A stretch of 64,000 nucleotides of DNA from JBCCGL01 sp039029275 (GTDB taxonomy: Bacteria; Pseudomonadota; Gammaproteobacteria; JBCCGL01): positions 51,112-115,111 of the forward strand of contig JBCCGL010000017.1 of assembly GCA_039029275.1 (NCBI GenBank), in the 5' to 3' direction. Positions 17,134 to 26,078 of this stretch are shown in pieces (the first letter of the stretch is position 1; every line of letters begins with the position of its first letter). Both the position numbers and the translations under genes were made by a program. The notes below the pieces were generated by a model that searched no databases, had not been told where the DNA came from, and saw nothing but the letters and a program-made list of their open reading frames with translations.

Positions 17134-17901
17134 TTAAAACTTACCCGAATTCCCCCACTGCTCGCGCGCGAGAATTTCCTCGGCGTTGTCCCAGTGCTCA
17201 ACTATTAAGCCGTCATCGACACGATAGAGATCAAAGATCGCGACATCTTTTCCCGATTGGTGACGTTTACCATAAGTGACAACAAAGTTTCCCTGCCCAA
17301 ACAAATTGAACAGCATTTCGTAGTGACCTGATTCGCTCGATGCCAACCAGGCCAGAAGGCCTGTCCGGCCCGCATCAATGTCTGGGCTGTGCTGAACCAA
17401 ATCCTGCGCGACGAATTGATCAATCTTATCGAGGTCGCCTTCTTGCAGCACTTGCTTGGTGAATTCACGAACCAATAACTTGGCCGATTCGGAATCTGTT
17501 TGGTCGGACACTTCCGTAACGCCGCCTATTATATTTTCGCCAGACGGTATGGCGTCCACAAAGGGTGTGATCGTGTCCCAGTGCTCAAGAATCAATCCGT
17601 TATCGTCGGTAAAAAACATATCCATGGTGACCCATTTCGCCGCACCGTCGTTCAGGGATTGGTACGCATGGCAAAAAACCCATGGCCCATCTTCAAATGC
17701 TCGAATCATTTTTATATCGCGTTTCGAGTTACGCTCAAGAAAAGGTTCGAAAAAAGCAAGAAATCCCTCAACTCCGTTGCCTACGCCGGTTGAGTGTTGG
17801 GTGTATCGGTGACCGGTACACTTATTAACAGCCTCCCGCGCATTTCCATTTGCAATACCCTCAAGATAGATGTGTTTGACATTTTCCAGGCCGAGACCCA
17901 T
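17134..17901 (-). CDS. Protein with two SnoaL-like (NTF2-fold) domains, function unknown
   Basis: A 255-residue protein made of two similar halves of about 120 residues. Each has the SnoaL-like pattern: an early helical region, a HYTQHSTGVGNGVEGF or DLVQHSPDIDAGRTGL loop, and a closing strand pair with ILEHWDTI or IVEHWDNAEE. Such folds occur in polyketide cyclases, dehydratases and many unknown proteins. The ATG at 17901 is preferred over an upstream TTG because GAGG lies 7 nt before it. It follows the SnoaL-like lipoprotein gene closely on the same strand, so the two are probably co-transcribed. No specific reaction can be assigned. Confidence 0.75.
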   Translation of the reverse strand: MGLGLENVKHIYLEGIANGNAREAVNKCTGHRYTQHSTGVGNGVEGFLAFFEPFLERNSKRDIKMIRAFEDGPWVFCHAYQSLNDGAAKWVTMDMFFTDDNGLILEHWDTITPFVDAIPSGENIIGGVTEVSDQTDSESAKLLVREFTKQVLQEGDLDKIDQFVAQDLVQHSPDIDAGRTGLLAWLASSESGHYEMLFNLFGQGNFVVTYGKRHQSGKDVAIFDLYRVDDGLIVEHWDNAEEILAREQWGNSGKF

Positions 17902-17934
17902 TTCTAATCCTCGCAAGAGCAGTAGCGTCGCATT

Positions 17935-18438
17935 CTATTCACCATGAAATGCCTTCGATACCGCGTAGCTATCTTCGAACCAATTCCAGCTCTTCACTTT
18001 CCCGTCTTTCACGTGCACTCGCACGGCCCAACTCATTGAACCCGTGTTTCGTCCGGTGGTTGTCGCGTCGGCTGACATGGAGCCAATAAATACAGCCTGA
18101 TCAGCGGTTACAAAACTGTATTCGGTGTTCCATTCAGTCACTCTCAACCCGGCACCGAACGCGGGCATGAATTGCCCAAACACTGCCTCCTTGCCGCGCC
18201 ACGTTCCAATCCAGGGTATCCGGGAATCGCCTTCATTGTGCCAGTAAAAATCTTCTGACATTAGTTTGTTAAGTGCCTCACCGTCGCCCGATCCGGCCGC
18301 TTGCAAGAAAGCCTGCGCGGTTTGGAGTGTTTCTGCCTCTTGCGCTGTTGCCGAACGAGTTTCGGCTGAGTTGGGATTGCTCGCGCACGCTGATAACAAC
18401 GCCAAAATCGCGATTAATGGGATTACTGATTTTTTCAT
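17935..18438 (-). CDS. SnoaL-like putative lipoprotein
   Basis: A 167-residue secreted protein. The N-terminus MKKSVIPLIAILALLSAC has a lipobox LSAC, so it is probably lipid-anchored after cleavage before Cys18. The rest is one SnoaL/NTF2-like domain with FLQAAGSGDGEALNKLMSED and a closing SWNWFEDSYAVSKAF. Tryptophans near the end of the fold are typical of a hydrophobic pocket. It is upstream of the tandem SnoaL gene and divergent from a LysR gene, which may regulate both. The biochemical role is unknown. Confidence 0.75.
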   Translation of the reverse strand: MKKSVIPLIAILALLSACASNPNSAETRSATAQEAETLQTAQAFLQAAGSGDGEALNKLMSEDFYWHNEGDSRIPWIGTWRGKEAVFGQFMPAFGAGLRVTEWNTEYSFVTADQAVFIGSMSADATTTGRNTGSMSWAVRVHVKDGKVKSWNWFEDSYAVSKAFHGE

Positions 18439-18631
18439 GCTAGCCGCTCCTGATTGGTCGAACTGTCTTTGCCCCGAACTTTATGTACCTGCCGACTCGT
18501 AACCTGAATAAGATTGAAAGCGATATCCGATTCAAGACCTTCGTGCTAAATGACCGCGTAATGTCCAGCGCTGAAGTTCGATTTTGCAAAAATTGTTCAA
18601 TCGAATAAACAGATATGTAAAAATAATAATT

Positions 18632-19552
18632 ATGAAAATAATTGATTATTCATCACTGGATGGCCGCAGTTTGCGTACGTTCTTGACAGTTCTTGAAGAG
18701 AATTCGGTGTCAGCTGCAGCAGAGCGGATGGGGATCACGCAATCCGCAGTCAGCCACACGCTCGATAAGTTGCGAATTGCACTTTCGGATCAGCTTTTTG
18801 TGCGTTCCGGTCGCGGAATTATGCCTACAGCCCGGGCCAGATCACTCAAGTTGCCCATACAGGCTGTATTGGATGACTTGAAAGCACTAACAGATGATCG
18901 TTCCTTTGATCCTCAAATCGGCACTATGGAATTTACCGTTGCCGCAAATGATTTTCAGAGAGAGTTGCTATTTCCCGACATTGTCAGGCGCATCCAGAAA
19001 ACCGGGATCGACTGCCGCTTCAAGTTTTTGCCTTCCGGAGTCCCGACAGTACGATTGCTGCGTGAAGCCAGATGCCAGCTTATCGTGAGCCCTTTGCCGC
19101 CGGAAGGAGCCGATATCCATACAGAGAAATTGTTCGAAGACGGCATTGCCTGTTTTTACGATGCCGATTGTCGTGCCGCGCCCCAGAAGCTCGAAGATCT
19201 TATCGAGAGCGAGTTCATAGAGGTGCGGTTTCCCGATTACAGCAGTTCGATGTCAGCGCTCAAATCAATTGACATGTCAAAGTTGAAAAAGCCGAAAATT
19301 ACCGTGCCCAATTTTGGCGACGTTACAGCATTCCTTAAGGGTACCGATTTCATTGTGGTTGCAATGTCGCTAATGCGATTGGGGCCGTTTAAAGAATTGG
19401 ACAACGTCGCATTACCACTTCCACACGATCGATTAACCATGTGGCTAGCGTGGCATCGGCGAGACCATACAGACCCAGCACACCATTGGTTGCGCAATCA
19501 GGTGAAGGATGCCGCCAAAATCTCACTGACGTTCGGGAAGCAAAATACTTGA
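18632..19552 (+). CDS. LysR family transcriptional regulator
   Basis: LysR-type regulator of about 306 residues. The helix-turn-helix includes RSLRTFLTVLEENSVSAAA and GITQSAVSHTLDKLRIAL, continuing to QLFVRSGRGIMPTARA. This form (SLRTF, DQLFVRSG) is nearer the NodD/LinR-like branch. The effector-binding domain follows to the end. The frame is open from a TTG at 18584, but the ATG at 18632 (MKIIDYSSLD) fits the family better, although its ribosome binding site is poor. It is divergent from the SnoaL pair and is likely to regulate it. The ligand is unknown. Confidence 0.87.
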   Translation: MKIIDYSSLDGRSLRTFLTVLEENSVSAAAERMGITQSAVSHTLDKLRIALSDQLFVRSGRGIMPTARARSLKLPIQAVLDDLKALTDDRSFDPQIGTMEFTVAANDFQRELLFPDIVRRIQKTGIDCRFKFLPSGVPTVRLLREARCQLIVSPLPPEGADIHTEKLFEDGIACFYDADCRAAPQKLEDLIESEFIEVRFPDYSSSMSALKSIDMSKLKKPKITVPNFGDVTAFLKGTDFIVVAMSLMRLGPFKELDNVALPLPHDRLTMWLAWHRRDHTDPAHHWLRNQVKDAAKISLTFGKQNT

Positions 19553-20237
19553 GGACCCATTGGCAAACTGTGGTGATATCTTTCGGGTGACGTGAAGTGT
19601 ACCTCTCCTGTGTTAGTGAAACGCATTAGCAGAGAGCATTTGCGCTACGCGATTTGACCGATTCAAAAGCGTTGTCCTCGTTAAGTTTATCGATTCTGTG
19701 TTTGTCAAATCTCTCGGTTCGCTGACGCCAGTTTCAGCAAATCCGGGAATATTCAAGTACCACAAAATAGATAACGACAATGATTCATTGCGCACGCTAC
19801 AAATTCGCCAGCTACGAGCTAAGCCCATTTTCTCAGTCGTTTAAAAGAAAATAAGAGTGTTTCACGTTAACGTTGTTGTGTCATCGCACTAAACCTGCTG
19901 CGCTTTAGGGCGACTTGGATGAGTTGCGTTGAATACTCGAAATGGGCAAGCACGAGTGTCGGTTAGGCTGGCAGATCGAGTATTAGTCAAGTTTTGCCTG
20001 AATCACTCTGCAACTTAAACCCCAGATGCCACTGTAAAAACACCTTAAGACATCACTGCCGTTTCTGGTGCCTTTTTTCTACAAGCGATGTCTACCACAC
20101 GTTGATGGAAAACAAACTGGAATCTGAAAAACCGGACTTGCAGAAAAAGTCTGGTGAGTTGCAGTGGTTGAAGCACAGCGGCGTGAACTTGCTCCCAGTA
20201 ACAGGCTATACGGCAGCGTTGCGTCAAAAGGTGTGAT
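19553..20237. other. Gene-free stretch before the tandem array
   Basis: I see no convincing coding frame, RNA gene or recognisable element. Short open frames such as 19613-19828 (minus) and 19994-20236 (plus) lack ribosome binding sites and recognisable protein content. The region may be decayed sequence next to the repeat array. Confidence 0.5.
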
Positions 20238-21478
20238 TAGCGTAGGCTGCTAATCAAGTATTTGCCTTATAACATTCCCTGTCATTCCCGCGAAAGCGGG
20301 AATCCATAAACATCGATGACAAGTGGATCCCCGCCTGCGCGGGGATGACGAATCTTGCAACCGTTCGTGCTGAGCGTGTCGAAGTACGAACATCGCTGGT
20401 GCCAGAGCAAGGAGTGGCCCTTCGACTACTTGCTTCGCTCGTGCTCAGGATGAACGGGTTTTGTTGTCGTTCGTGCTAAGCGTGGGCTGTTAATCACGCA
20501 TGCGCCTCAAACCATTCCATGTCATTCCCGCGAAAGCAGGAATCCATAAACTTCGGCGACAAGTGGATCCGCGCCTGCGCGGGGATGACGAATCTTGCAA
20601 CCGTTCGTGCTGAGCTTGTCGAAGTACGAACATCGCTGGTGCCAGAGCAAAGAGTGGCCCTTCGACTACTTGCTTCGCTCGTGCTCAGGATGAACCGGTT
20701 TTGTTGTCGTTCGTGCTGAGCGTGGGCTGCTAATCAAGCATTTGCCTCATAACATTCCCTGTCATTCCCGCGAAAGCGGGAATCCATAAGAACCGGCGAC
20801 AAGTGGATCCCCGCCTGCGCGGGGATGACGAATCTTGTAACCGTTCGTTCTGAGCGTGTCGAAGTACGAACATCGCTGGTGCCAGAGCAAAGAGTGGCCC
20901 TTCGACTACTCGCTTCGCTCGTGCTCAGGGTGAACGGGTTTTGTTGTCGTTCGTACTGAGCGTGGGCTGTTAATCACGCATGCGCCTCAAACCATTCCAT
21001 GTCATTCCCGCGAAAGCAGGAATCCATAAACATCGGCGACAAGTGGATCCCCGCCTGCGCGGGGATGACGAATCTTGCAACCGTTCGTACTGAGCGTGTC
21101 GAAGTGCGAATATCGGAGTGTCCATTGAAAAGAGTGGCCCTTCGACTACTCGCTTCGCTCGTGCTCAGGGTGAGCGGGTTCTGTTGTCGTGCGTGCTGAG
21201 CGTGGGCTGCTAATCAAGCATTTGCCTCATAACATTCCCTGTCATTCCCGCGAAAGCGGGAATCCATAAACATCGGTGACAAGTGGATCCCCGCCCGCGC
21301 GGGGATGACGAATCTTGCAACCGTTTGTGCTGAGCGTGTCGAAGTGCGAATATCGCAGGTGCCAGAGCGAAGAGTGGCCTTTCGACTACTTGCTTCGCTC
21401 GTGCTCAGGATGAACGGGTTTTGTTGTCGTTCGTGCTGAGCTTGTCGAAGTACGAACATCGCTGGTGCCAGTTCAAAG
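20238..21478. repeat. Five-copy 240-bp tandem array with alternating unit ends
   Basis: Near-identical units begin at 20281, 20521, 20761, 21001 and 21241, exactly 240 bp apart. Each starts with GTCATTCCCGCGAAAGC and contains two hairpins (CCCGC-GAAA-GCGGG and CCCCGC-CTGC-GCGGGG), then TTCGTGCTGAGC and CCTTCGACTACTTGCTTCGC, which are motifs of dispersed intergenic repeats. The last ~37 bp of each unit alternates between two versions (CGCATGCGCCTCAAACC and AGCATTTGCCTCATAAC), giving a 480-bp higher-order period. A unit tail precedes the first copy. The last copy breaks into a partial unit near 21440. Open frames in it are translations of the repeat, not genes. Confidence 0.92.
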
Positions 21479-21552
21479 AATGCCCCTCTCGCACATTTAA
21501 AATGCAAAATGTGCTGTCGGGTTGACCACTTTGCGAATAGCGCAAAGTGGCA

Positions 21553-21571
21553 GTGGCGTCCTCGGCAGGAT
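21553..21571 (-). repeat. Partial copy of the tRNA-Arg 3' end
   Basis: TGGCGTCCTCGGCAGGATT matches the 3' end of the nearby tRNA-Arg gene including the CCA (21719-21737) with a single change. It has no tRNA body. It could be the trace of a duplicated tRNA gene or of an integration event. It lies between the tandem array and the intact tRNA. Confidence 0.55.
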
Positions 21572-21683
21572 TATTCGGCGCATTCATGCGCCTCACCCTT
21601 CGGGCTCGCTTCGCTCGTTCAAAATCGCCCCCGGCGATTTTGTCGAACCACAGGTTCTCATCTAATCTACCAACGACCCCAAA

Positions 21684-21714
21684 GTTAAAAAGCCACCACA
21701 AGGGTGACTTTTTT
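21684..21714 (-). terminator. Terminator after tRNA-Arg
   Basis: On the minus strand GTCACC-CTTGT-GGTGGC forms a 6-bp stem (one G-U pair) extended by flanking A and T runs, and TTTTT follows. It begins 4 nt after the encoded CCA end. With A and T runs on both sides it may act in both directions. Confidence 0.7.
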
Positions 21715-21718
21715 ACTT

Positions 21719-21794
21719 TGGCGCCCTCGGCAGGATTCGAACCTGCGACCTATCGCTTAGGAGGCGATTGCTCTATCCCCTGAGCTACGAGGGC
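21719..21794 (-). tRNA. tRNA-Arg (anticodon CCU)
   Basis: A full cloverleaf is readable on the minus strand. The acceptor stem is GCCCTCG/CGAGGGC. The D arm is AGCTCAGGGGATAGAGC, and the anticodon stem ATCGC/GCGAT encloses loop CTCCTAA with anticodon CCT. The T arm contains GGTTCGAATCC, the discriminator is G, and the CCA is encoded. The length is 76 nt. It reads AGG codons. A terminator hairpin follows directly. Confidence 0.95.
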
Positions 21795-21905
21795 GTGCGT
21801 TGATTATATCAATAATTAGTTTGCGGTCTTCGTGTCGTAACACCTAACAGTTGGGGGCAGTGTAAACTACGCGCACTCGAAAACACGCTTACTGACTTAT
21901 CACCC

Positions 21906-23525
21906 GTGGAAACTCGCCTTTCAAGTCTTTCAGATCTCAGCTCCCAAACCTTTGATGTTTTGGTGGTCGGGGGCGGAATAAACGGTGCTGTCTGCGCGGC
22001 GGAATTGTCAAACCGTGGTGCGAGTGTCGCGCTTATCGACGCGCGCGATTTTGCGGGTTTCACGAGTCAGCACTCGTCTAATCTGGTTTGGGGCGGCATC
22101 AAGTACATGGAAGGCTATGAGTTCGGTTTGGTTAACGGACTTTGCCGATCACGCAACGAGTTGATGCGCAGCTTTCCATCCGTAGTGAAGGAAATCCGAT
22201 TTCTCACCAGCGTGTCGTCGCGATTCAAAATCAAGCGCCTGGTTTTCTGGATCGGCGCCTGGGTTTATTGGTTATTTGGTCGTGCGCACACGCGCGCCCC
22301 AAAGCTGGTATCCAACGTTGCACTAAAAAAAATTGAGTCTGGTCTAAATGTCAACAACACCTGCGGTGGGGTTGAATACTCTGACGCTTATCTCTTCGAT
22401 AACGATGCTCGTTTTGTTTTTAATTTTGTGAAGAAAGCGCAAGCGGCCGGATGTACTGCATTGAATTACGTTGCATCCACTGGCGCGCAGCAGACGAGTA
22501 ACGGTGACTGGATTGTCGATGCGCACGACGTTGTCAGCAAGCAGAATTTAAAGATCCGTTGTCGCGCTCTGATCAATGCGGCAGGTGCGTTCGCGGACGC
22601 ACACAACGAGATGAGCGGAGTCCGTACCGAACATCGTCACGCGCTCTCCAAGGGTGTTCATCTTTTAGTACCGCGTATTTCCGAGACCGGCAAAGTGCTC
22701 GCCTTTTTCGCCGACGATGGTCGTTTGTTTTTCGCGATACCGATGGCGAGTAAAACCTGCATCGGCACGACAGACACACGCGTCGACCACGCGGATGTGA
22801 GCGTGAGTGAAGAAGATCGTGAATTTATTCTGCGCAATATCAATAATGCGCTCGACCTGAAGTCGCCGATCACCCAATCAGACGTGATTGCCGAACGTTG
22901 CGGCGTAAGGCCGCTTGCGGTCAAAGCGGGTGTTGCCGATAACGGCGACTTCCTGCAACTTTCCCGCAAGCACGTCGTTGAATTGGATGCGGAAAAGCGG
23001 CATCTGACCATTTTTGGCGGCAAGCTCACGGACTGCCTCAATGTGGCGCAAGAAGTAGCGTCTGAAGTTGCGTCCCTGGGTATCGCGCTTACTCCTGAAT
23101 TTAACTGGTTCAGCGAGAAAAGCGGTGAGGAAAAAGAATCGTTGCTGAAGCGCGGTCGATCCTTGTCGCTCGACTCAACCTGCTCACAAGATACCGGCGA
23201 AGTTTTCCTCAATCGGCTATGGCGACGCTATGGCCAAAATGCTCACACAATCCTCGATTCGATTGAGCAAGACCCAGCCGGACTTGAGGAAGTGTTTGCA
23301 GGCGGTGGTCTGCGCTGGTGCGAGATCGATTATATGAGCCGTGGCGAAATGATCGTCGAACTCGAAGATCTGCTCCGACGACGATCGAAGGTGGCACTCG
23401 TCATCGATATGTCCAACCCTGAGCGCCTTCGTGAACTCAAGGCCGTTTGTGATCGAATCTTTGGCGCGGACGCCGCAGCCAAGCTTGAGAAATTTCTCCA
23501 GTCATCCAGGGATTCGCAGGGCTGA
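21906..23525 (+). CDS. glpD: FAD-dependent glycerol-3-phosphate dehydrogenase family protein (GlpD-like)
   Basis: Membrane-associated flavoenzyme family that oxidises sn-glycerol-3-phosphate to dihydroxyacetone phosphate and feeds electrons to quinone. The dinucleotide motif VVGGGINGAVCAAELSNRG is followed by LIDARDFAGFTSQHSSNLV, the GlpD pattern. Further matches are FFAIPMASKTCIGTTDTR and CGVRPLAVKAG. The C-terminal helical domain is present and total length (539) is normal. The start is GTG at 21906. It is alone on its strand between the tRNA gene and the motor genes, with no glpK or glpF seen, so whether it serves glycerol catabolism or lipid turnover is open. Confidence 0.85.
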   Translation: METRLSSLSDLSSQTFDVLVVGGGINGAVCAAELSNRGASVALIDARDFAGFTSQHSSNLVWGGIKYMEGYEFGLVNGLCRSRNELMRSFPSVVKEIRFLTSVSSRFKIKRLVFWIGAWVYWLFGRAHTRAPKLVSNVALKKIESGLNVNNTCGGVEYSDAYLFDNDARFVFNFVKKAQAAGCTALNYVASTGAQQTSNGDWIVDAHDVVSKQNLKIRCRALINAAGAFADAHNEMSGVRTEHRHALSKGVHLLVPRISETGKVLAFFADDGRLFFAIPMASKTCIGTTDTRVDHADVSVSEEDREFILRNINNALDLKSPITQSDVIAERCGVRPLAVKAGVADNGDFLQLSRKHVVELDAEKRHLTIFGGKLTDCLNVAQEVASEVASLGIALTPEFNWFSEKSGEEKESLLKRGRSLSLDSTCSQDTGEVFLNRLWRRYGQNAHTILDSIEQDPAGLEEVFAGGGLRWCEIDYMSRGEMIVELEDLLRRRSKVALVIDMSNPERLRELKAVCDRIFGADAAAKLEKFLQSSRDSQG

Positions 23526-23663
23526 GTTTGTTCGGCATCAATTTGCCAGTTGCGCTGACGTGTGCTGGCCGATGATGTCGGTATTTTAAAAAACACTCGT
23601 GAAATCAGTCCGCTAGACTTAGTTAAGCCGAGTTCATCCACGCCAGCCACTCGAAAACCCTGT

Positions 23664-23690
23664 TAAAGAACCGTTGTGCTCTGCCGATGC
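23664..23690 (+). promoter_or_regulatory. Sigma-28 (FliA) promoter of pomA
   Basis: TAAAGAAC, an 11-nt spacer, then GCCGATGC matches the flagellar class III consensus TAAAGTTT-N11-GCCGATAA, with exact spacing and all TAAAG and GCCGAT positions kept. It lies about 77 nt before the pomA GTG. This puts the motor genes, and perhaps the downstream PilZ and HDOD genes, under late flagellar control. Confidence 0.82.
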
Positions 23691-23766
23691 AATGAGAGCA
23701 CCGTGCTGATCGCCTACTGGTCACACGGGTTCAACAACCACGCACTGCAGACTGGGGAGAGATTTT

Positions 23767-24531
23767 GTGGATATAGCGACAGTCCTTGGGCTATTCGGCG
23801 CTCTCGGTGTGATCGTCATGGCGATTATGCTGGGCGGTGACCTCATGGGATTTGTCGATGTTCCATCGCTAACAATTGTTGTCGGCGGCACGATTTTCGC
23901 GACGTTGTTCCGCTTCACGCTGGGCCAGTTTATCGGTTCGTTCAAGATTGCGATGAAATCCTTCTTGTTTAAGAGTATCTCGTCGGAAGATTTGATCGCC
24001 GAAGCTGTTGAATTGGCAAATGTTGCGCGCAAAGAGGGTGTTCTGGCGCTCGAAGGTCGGGACATCAATCATCCTTTTCTTGAGAAAGGTATCGGCTTGT
24101 GCATCGATGGGCATCCACCCGAGATCGTGCAAAAAATGTTGTCCAAGGACATCAACTTAAGTATCGAGCGCCACGATCAAGGAATCAGCATGTTTAAGGC
24201 TTCCGGCGATGCGGCTCCGGCAATGGGCATGATCGGAACGCTGATCGGTCTGGTTTCAATGCTCGCAAATATGGACGACCCCAAAACCATTGGGCCCTCA
24301 ATGGCGGTTGCGCTGCTTACGACATTGTACGGCGCGATTATTTCTAACGCGGTGGCACTGCCAATGGCGGATAAGCTAAGCCTGCGTAACAAGGAAGAAA
24401 AGCTCAATAAAGTGCTGATCCTCGAATCCATCTCCGGTATTCAGGAAGGTGTGAACCCGCGGGTACTTGAACAGATTCTGTTCACATTTCTGCCAGAAAG
24501 TAAGCGAGAAGCTGCAGGCAGTGGCGAATAA
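23767..24531 (+). CDS. pomA: Flagellar motor stator protein PomA (MotA family)
   Basis: Inner-membrane stator subunit that, with PomB, converts an ion gradient into flagellar rotation. The 254-residue length and opening DIATVLGLFGALGVIVMAI match PomA rather than the longer MotA. Four membrane segments are apparent: two near the N-terminus and two at about 150-170 and 180-205. The cytoplasmic loop between them carries the charged residues that touch the rotor. The segment PAMGMIGTLIGLVSML holds the conserved proline region of the ion channel. The start is GTG with GGGGAGAG upstream, and a sigma-28 promoter precedes it. Sodium coupling is likely from PomA resemblance but is inferred. Confidence 0.93.
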   Translation: MDIATVLGLFGALGVIVMAIMLGGDLMGFVDVPSLTIVVGGTIFATLFRFTLGQFIGSFKIAMKSFLFKSISSEDLIAEAVELANVARKEGVLALEGRDINHPFLEKGIGLCIDGHPPEIVQKMLSKDINLSIERHDQGISMFKASGDAAPAMGMIGTLIGLVSMLANMDDPKTIGPSMAVALLTTLYGAIISNAVALPMADKLSLRNKEEKLNKVLILESISGIQEGVNPRVLEQILFTFLPESKREAAGSGE

Positions 24532-24562
24532 AAATAATCGGATCGTACTGAGGTAAACGAAA

Positions 24563-25441
24563 GTGGAAGAAGACGAGTGCCCTGAATGCGAGGCCACGGC
24601 CGGATGGATTATGACCTTCGCCGACTTGATGTCTCTGCTGATGTGCTTTTTTGTGCTGCTGCTGTCGTTTTCCGAAATGGACGTACTTAAGTACAAGCAA
24701 GTAGCGGGCTCAATGAAATTCGCTTTTGGGGTGCAGCGCGAAATCAAAGCGGATGAAATTCCTAAAGGTACAAGTGTAATCGCCAGGGAGTTCAGCCCAG
24801 GCAAGCCACAGCCCACGCCAATTCCAGAAGTACGGCAAATCACCACAGACGAATTCAAACAGAATCTCGATTTTACCGATTCGGATACCAAAAACGATCA
24901 ATCCAAGTCGGAGTCGAACAGCATTGAGGAGCTTCAAGAGCAACTCAAGGAAAAAGCCAAGGAAAAAGCCCAAGAGATCAAAAAGGCGCTGAAAAAGGAA
25001 ATTGGCGAAGGAGTCGTTGAACTGTTGATAAAAGAAGACGAGGTGATCATCCGTATTCGCGAGAAAGGATCGTTCAAATCGGGCAGTGCGACGTTGCAAA
25101 AAGAGTTCTATCCAGTGATGCGTAGAGTGAGTCGTGCATTGAACACTATAAAAGGAAAAATTCTGGTTTCAGGGCACACCGATAACATTCCCATAAAAAC
25201 GACTCAGTTTCCGTCTAACTGGGTTCTATCCGCCGCCCGTGCAGCCAACGTGGTGCACTTCATGACATCACAGGGAGGCGTGTCGAAGCGTCGAGTCGAG
25301 ATTCGTGCGCACGCGGATATGTCGCCAATAGTTAATAACAAAACCAGTGCCAATCGGGCGAAAAACCGGCGGGTAGAAATTGTGGTTCAGGGCGATGAAA
25401 AAATCGCGGAACAAATACGCGCCAAGGCCGCAAAGTCCTGA
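24563..25441 (+). CDS. pomB: Flagellar motor stator protein PomB (MotB family)
   Basis: Stator partner of PomA. Near the N-terminus a single membrane segment begins at WIMTFADLMSLLMCFFVLLL, with the ion-binding Asp21. The FSEMD that follows is typical of the plug region. A low-complexity lysine- and glutamate-rich stretch (about 110-145) leads into an OmpA-like peptidoglycan-binding domain with SGHTDNIPI, NWVLSAARAANV and NRRVEIVV. The start is GTG, about 30 nt after pomA. It anchors the stator to the cell wall. The PilZ gene begins 2 nt after its stop, showing one operon. Confidence 0.93.
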   Translation: MEEDECPECEATAGWIMTFADLMSLLMCFFVLLLSFSEMDVLKYKQVAGSMKFAFGVQREIKADEIPKGTSVIAREFSPGKPQPTPIPEVRQITTDEFKQNLDFTDSDTKNDQSKSESNSIEELQEQLKEKAKEKAQEIKKALKKEIGEGVVELLIKEDEVIIRIREKGSFKSGSATLQKEFYPVMRRVSRALNTIKGKILVSGHTDNIPIKTTQFPSNWVLSAARAANVVHFMTSQGGVSKRRVEIRAHADMSPIVNNKTSANRAKNRRVEIVVQGDEKIAEQIRAKAAKS

Positions 25442-25443
25442 GC

Positions 25444-26064
25444 ATGAACAGCGTCGTTTGGAACGCAAACAGAGACTGCATCGATCGACGGCAACATGTG
25501 CGCGTGTACGACGCCGTGGCACTGCAAACCGAAGTTGTGCCGCGCAGCGCGTACGCTGAGGCGGTAGAAAAATTCGCACAAACACGCGAGGCATTTCTTG
25601 CGTCTGGATCGATTACCGCAATCGCACAAAAACCGGTGTGCATTTCAGAAGAGGTACGAAAAGCTCAACCTGAGCTGAGCAAGGTTGTCACGCAGATAAA
25701 CGATAAACTCAATCGTTTAATTGAATGCGTCGAGACCGACAGGGATGAATTATCTTCGTCGCCAACGCACAAAGTGAACCTCAGCGAAAGTGGTATTTGT
25801 TTTGGCGCCTCCGAACCAATGCCACAAAGTCAATACATTTATATTCGCATGAAATTGTTTCCGCTAAATCAGCGAGTGATCGCGATCGCGGAAACTGTGA
25901 CCTGCCGCGAAGTCGACGGTCTCTCGCTGTCGGGCACTTTTTTTACCGGCGCCCGTTTTGTGCTTCTGGATCATGCCGACTGCAATTTGCTTTCGTGTCA
26001 CGTCGAGCGTTTGCATCAACAATCCAATTGCGGCGGCGATCAATCGCAACTTGCGTATTCCTGA
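25444..26064 (+). CDS. PilZ-like domain protein in the motor operon
   Basis: A 206-residue protein with features of a PilZ c-di-GMP-binding domain. An RRQHVR arginine motif lies near the N-terminus (about 15-20) and VNLSESGICFGA lies about 110 residues later. The second motif is usually D/NxSxxG, so NLSESG fits. A helical insertion of about 85 residues separates the two, which is longer than in simple PilZ domains. It begins 2 nt after pomB, so a role in tuning motor output with c-di-GMP, in the way YcgR does, is a reasonable inference. Binding itself cannot be confirmed from sequence. Confidence 0.65.
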   Translation: MNSVVWNANRDCIDRRQHVRVYDAVALQTEVVPRSAYAEAVEKFAQTREAFLASGSITAIAQKPVCISEEVRKAQPELSKVVTQINDKLNRLIECVETDRDELSSSPTHKVNLSESGICFGASEPMPQSQYIYIRMKLFPLNQRVIAIAETVTCREVDGLSLSGTFFTGARFVLLDHADCNLLSCHVERLHQQSNCGGDQSQLAYS

Positions 26065-26078
26065 CGGCGCGTTTTGCT

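Noticed and set aside
19613..19828. 71-residue minus-strand open frame after the second LysR gene
   Set aside because: No ribosome binding site or recognisable protein content; treated as non-coding.
20519..21199. Two 66-residue open frames beginning MSFPRKQESI inside the tandem array
   Set aside because: They are translations of the intergenic repeat unit, recur with each copy, and have no ribosome binding site or family match.
20238..21478. CRISPR array
   Set aside because: Units are 240 bp, directly adjacent, with no short repeats separated by unique spacers, and no cas genes are nearby.
25797..26078. 94-residue N-terminal extension of the HDOD protein
   Set aside because: It overlaps the PilZ-like gene in another frame and has no domain resemblance; the ATG at 26079 is the sensible start.
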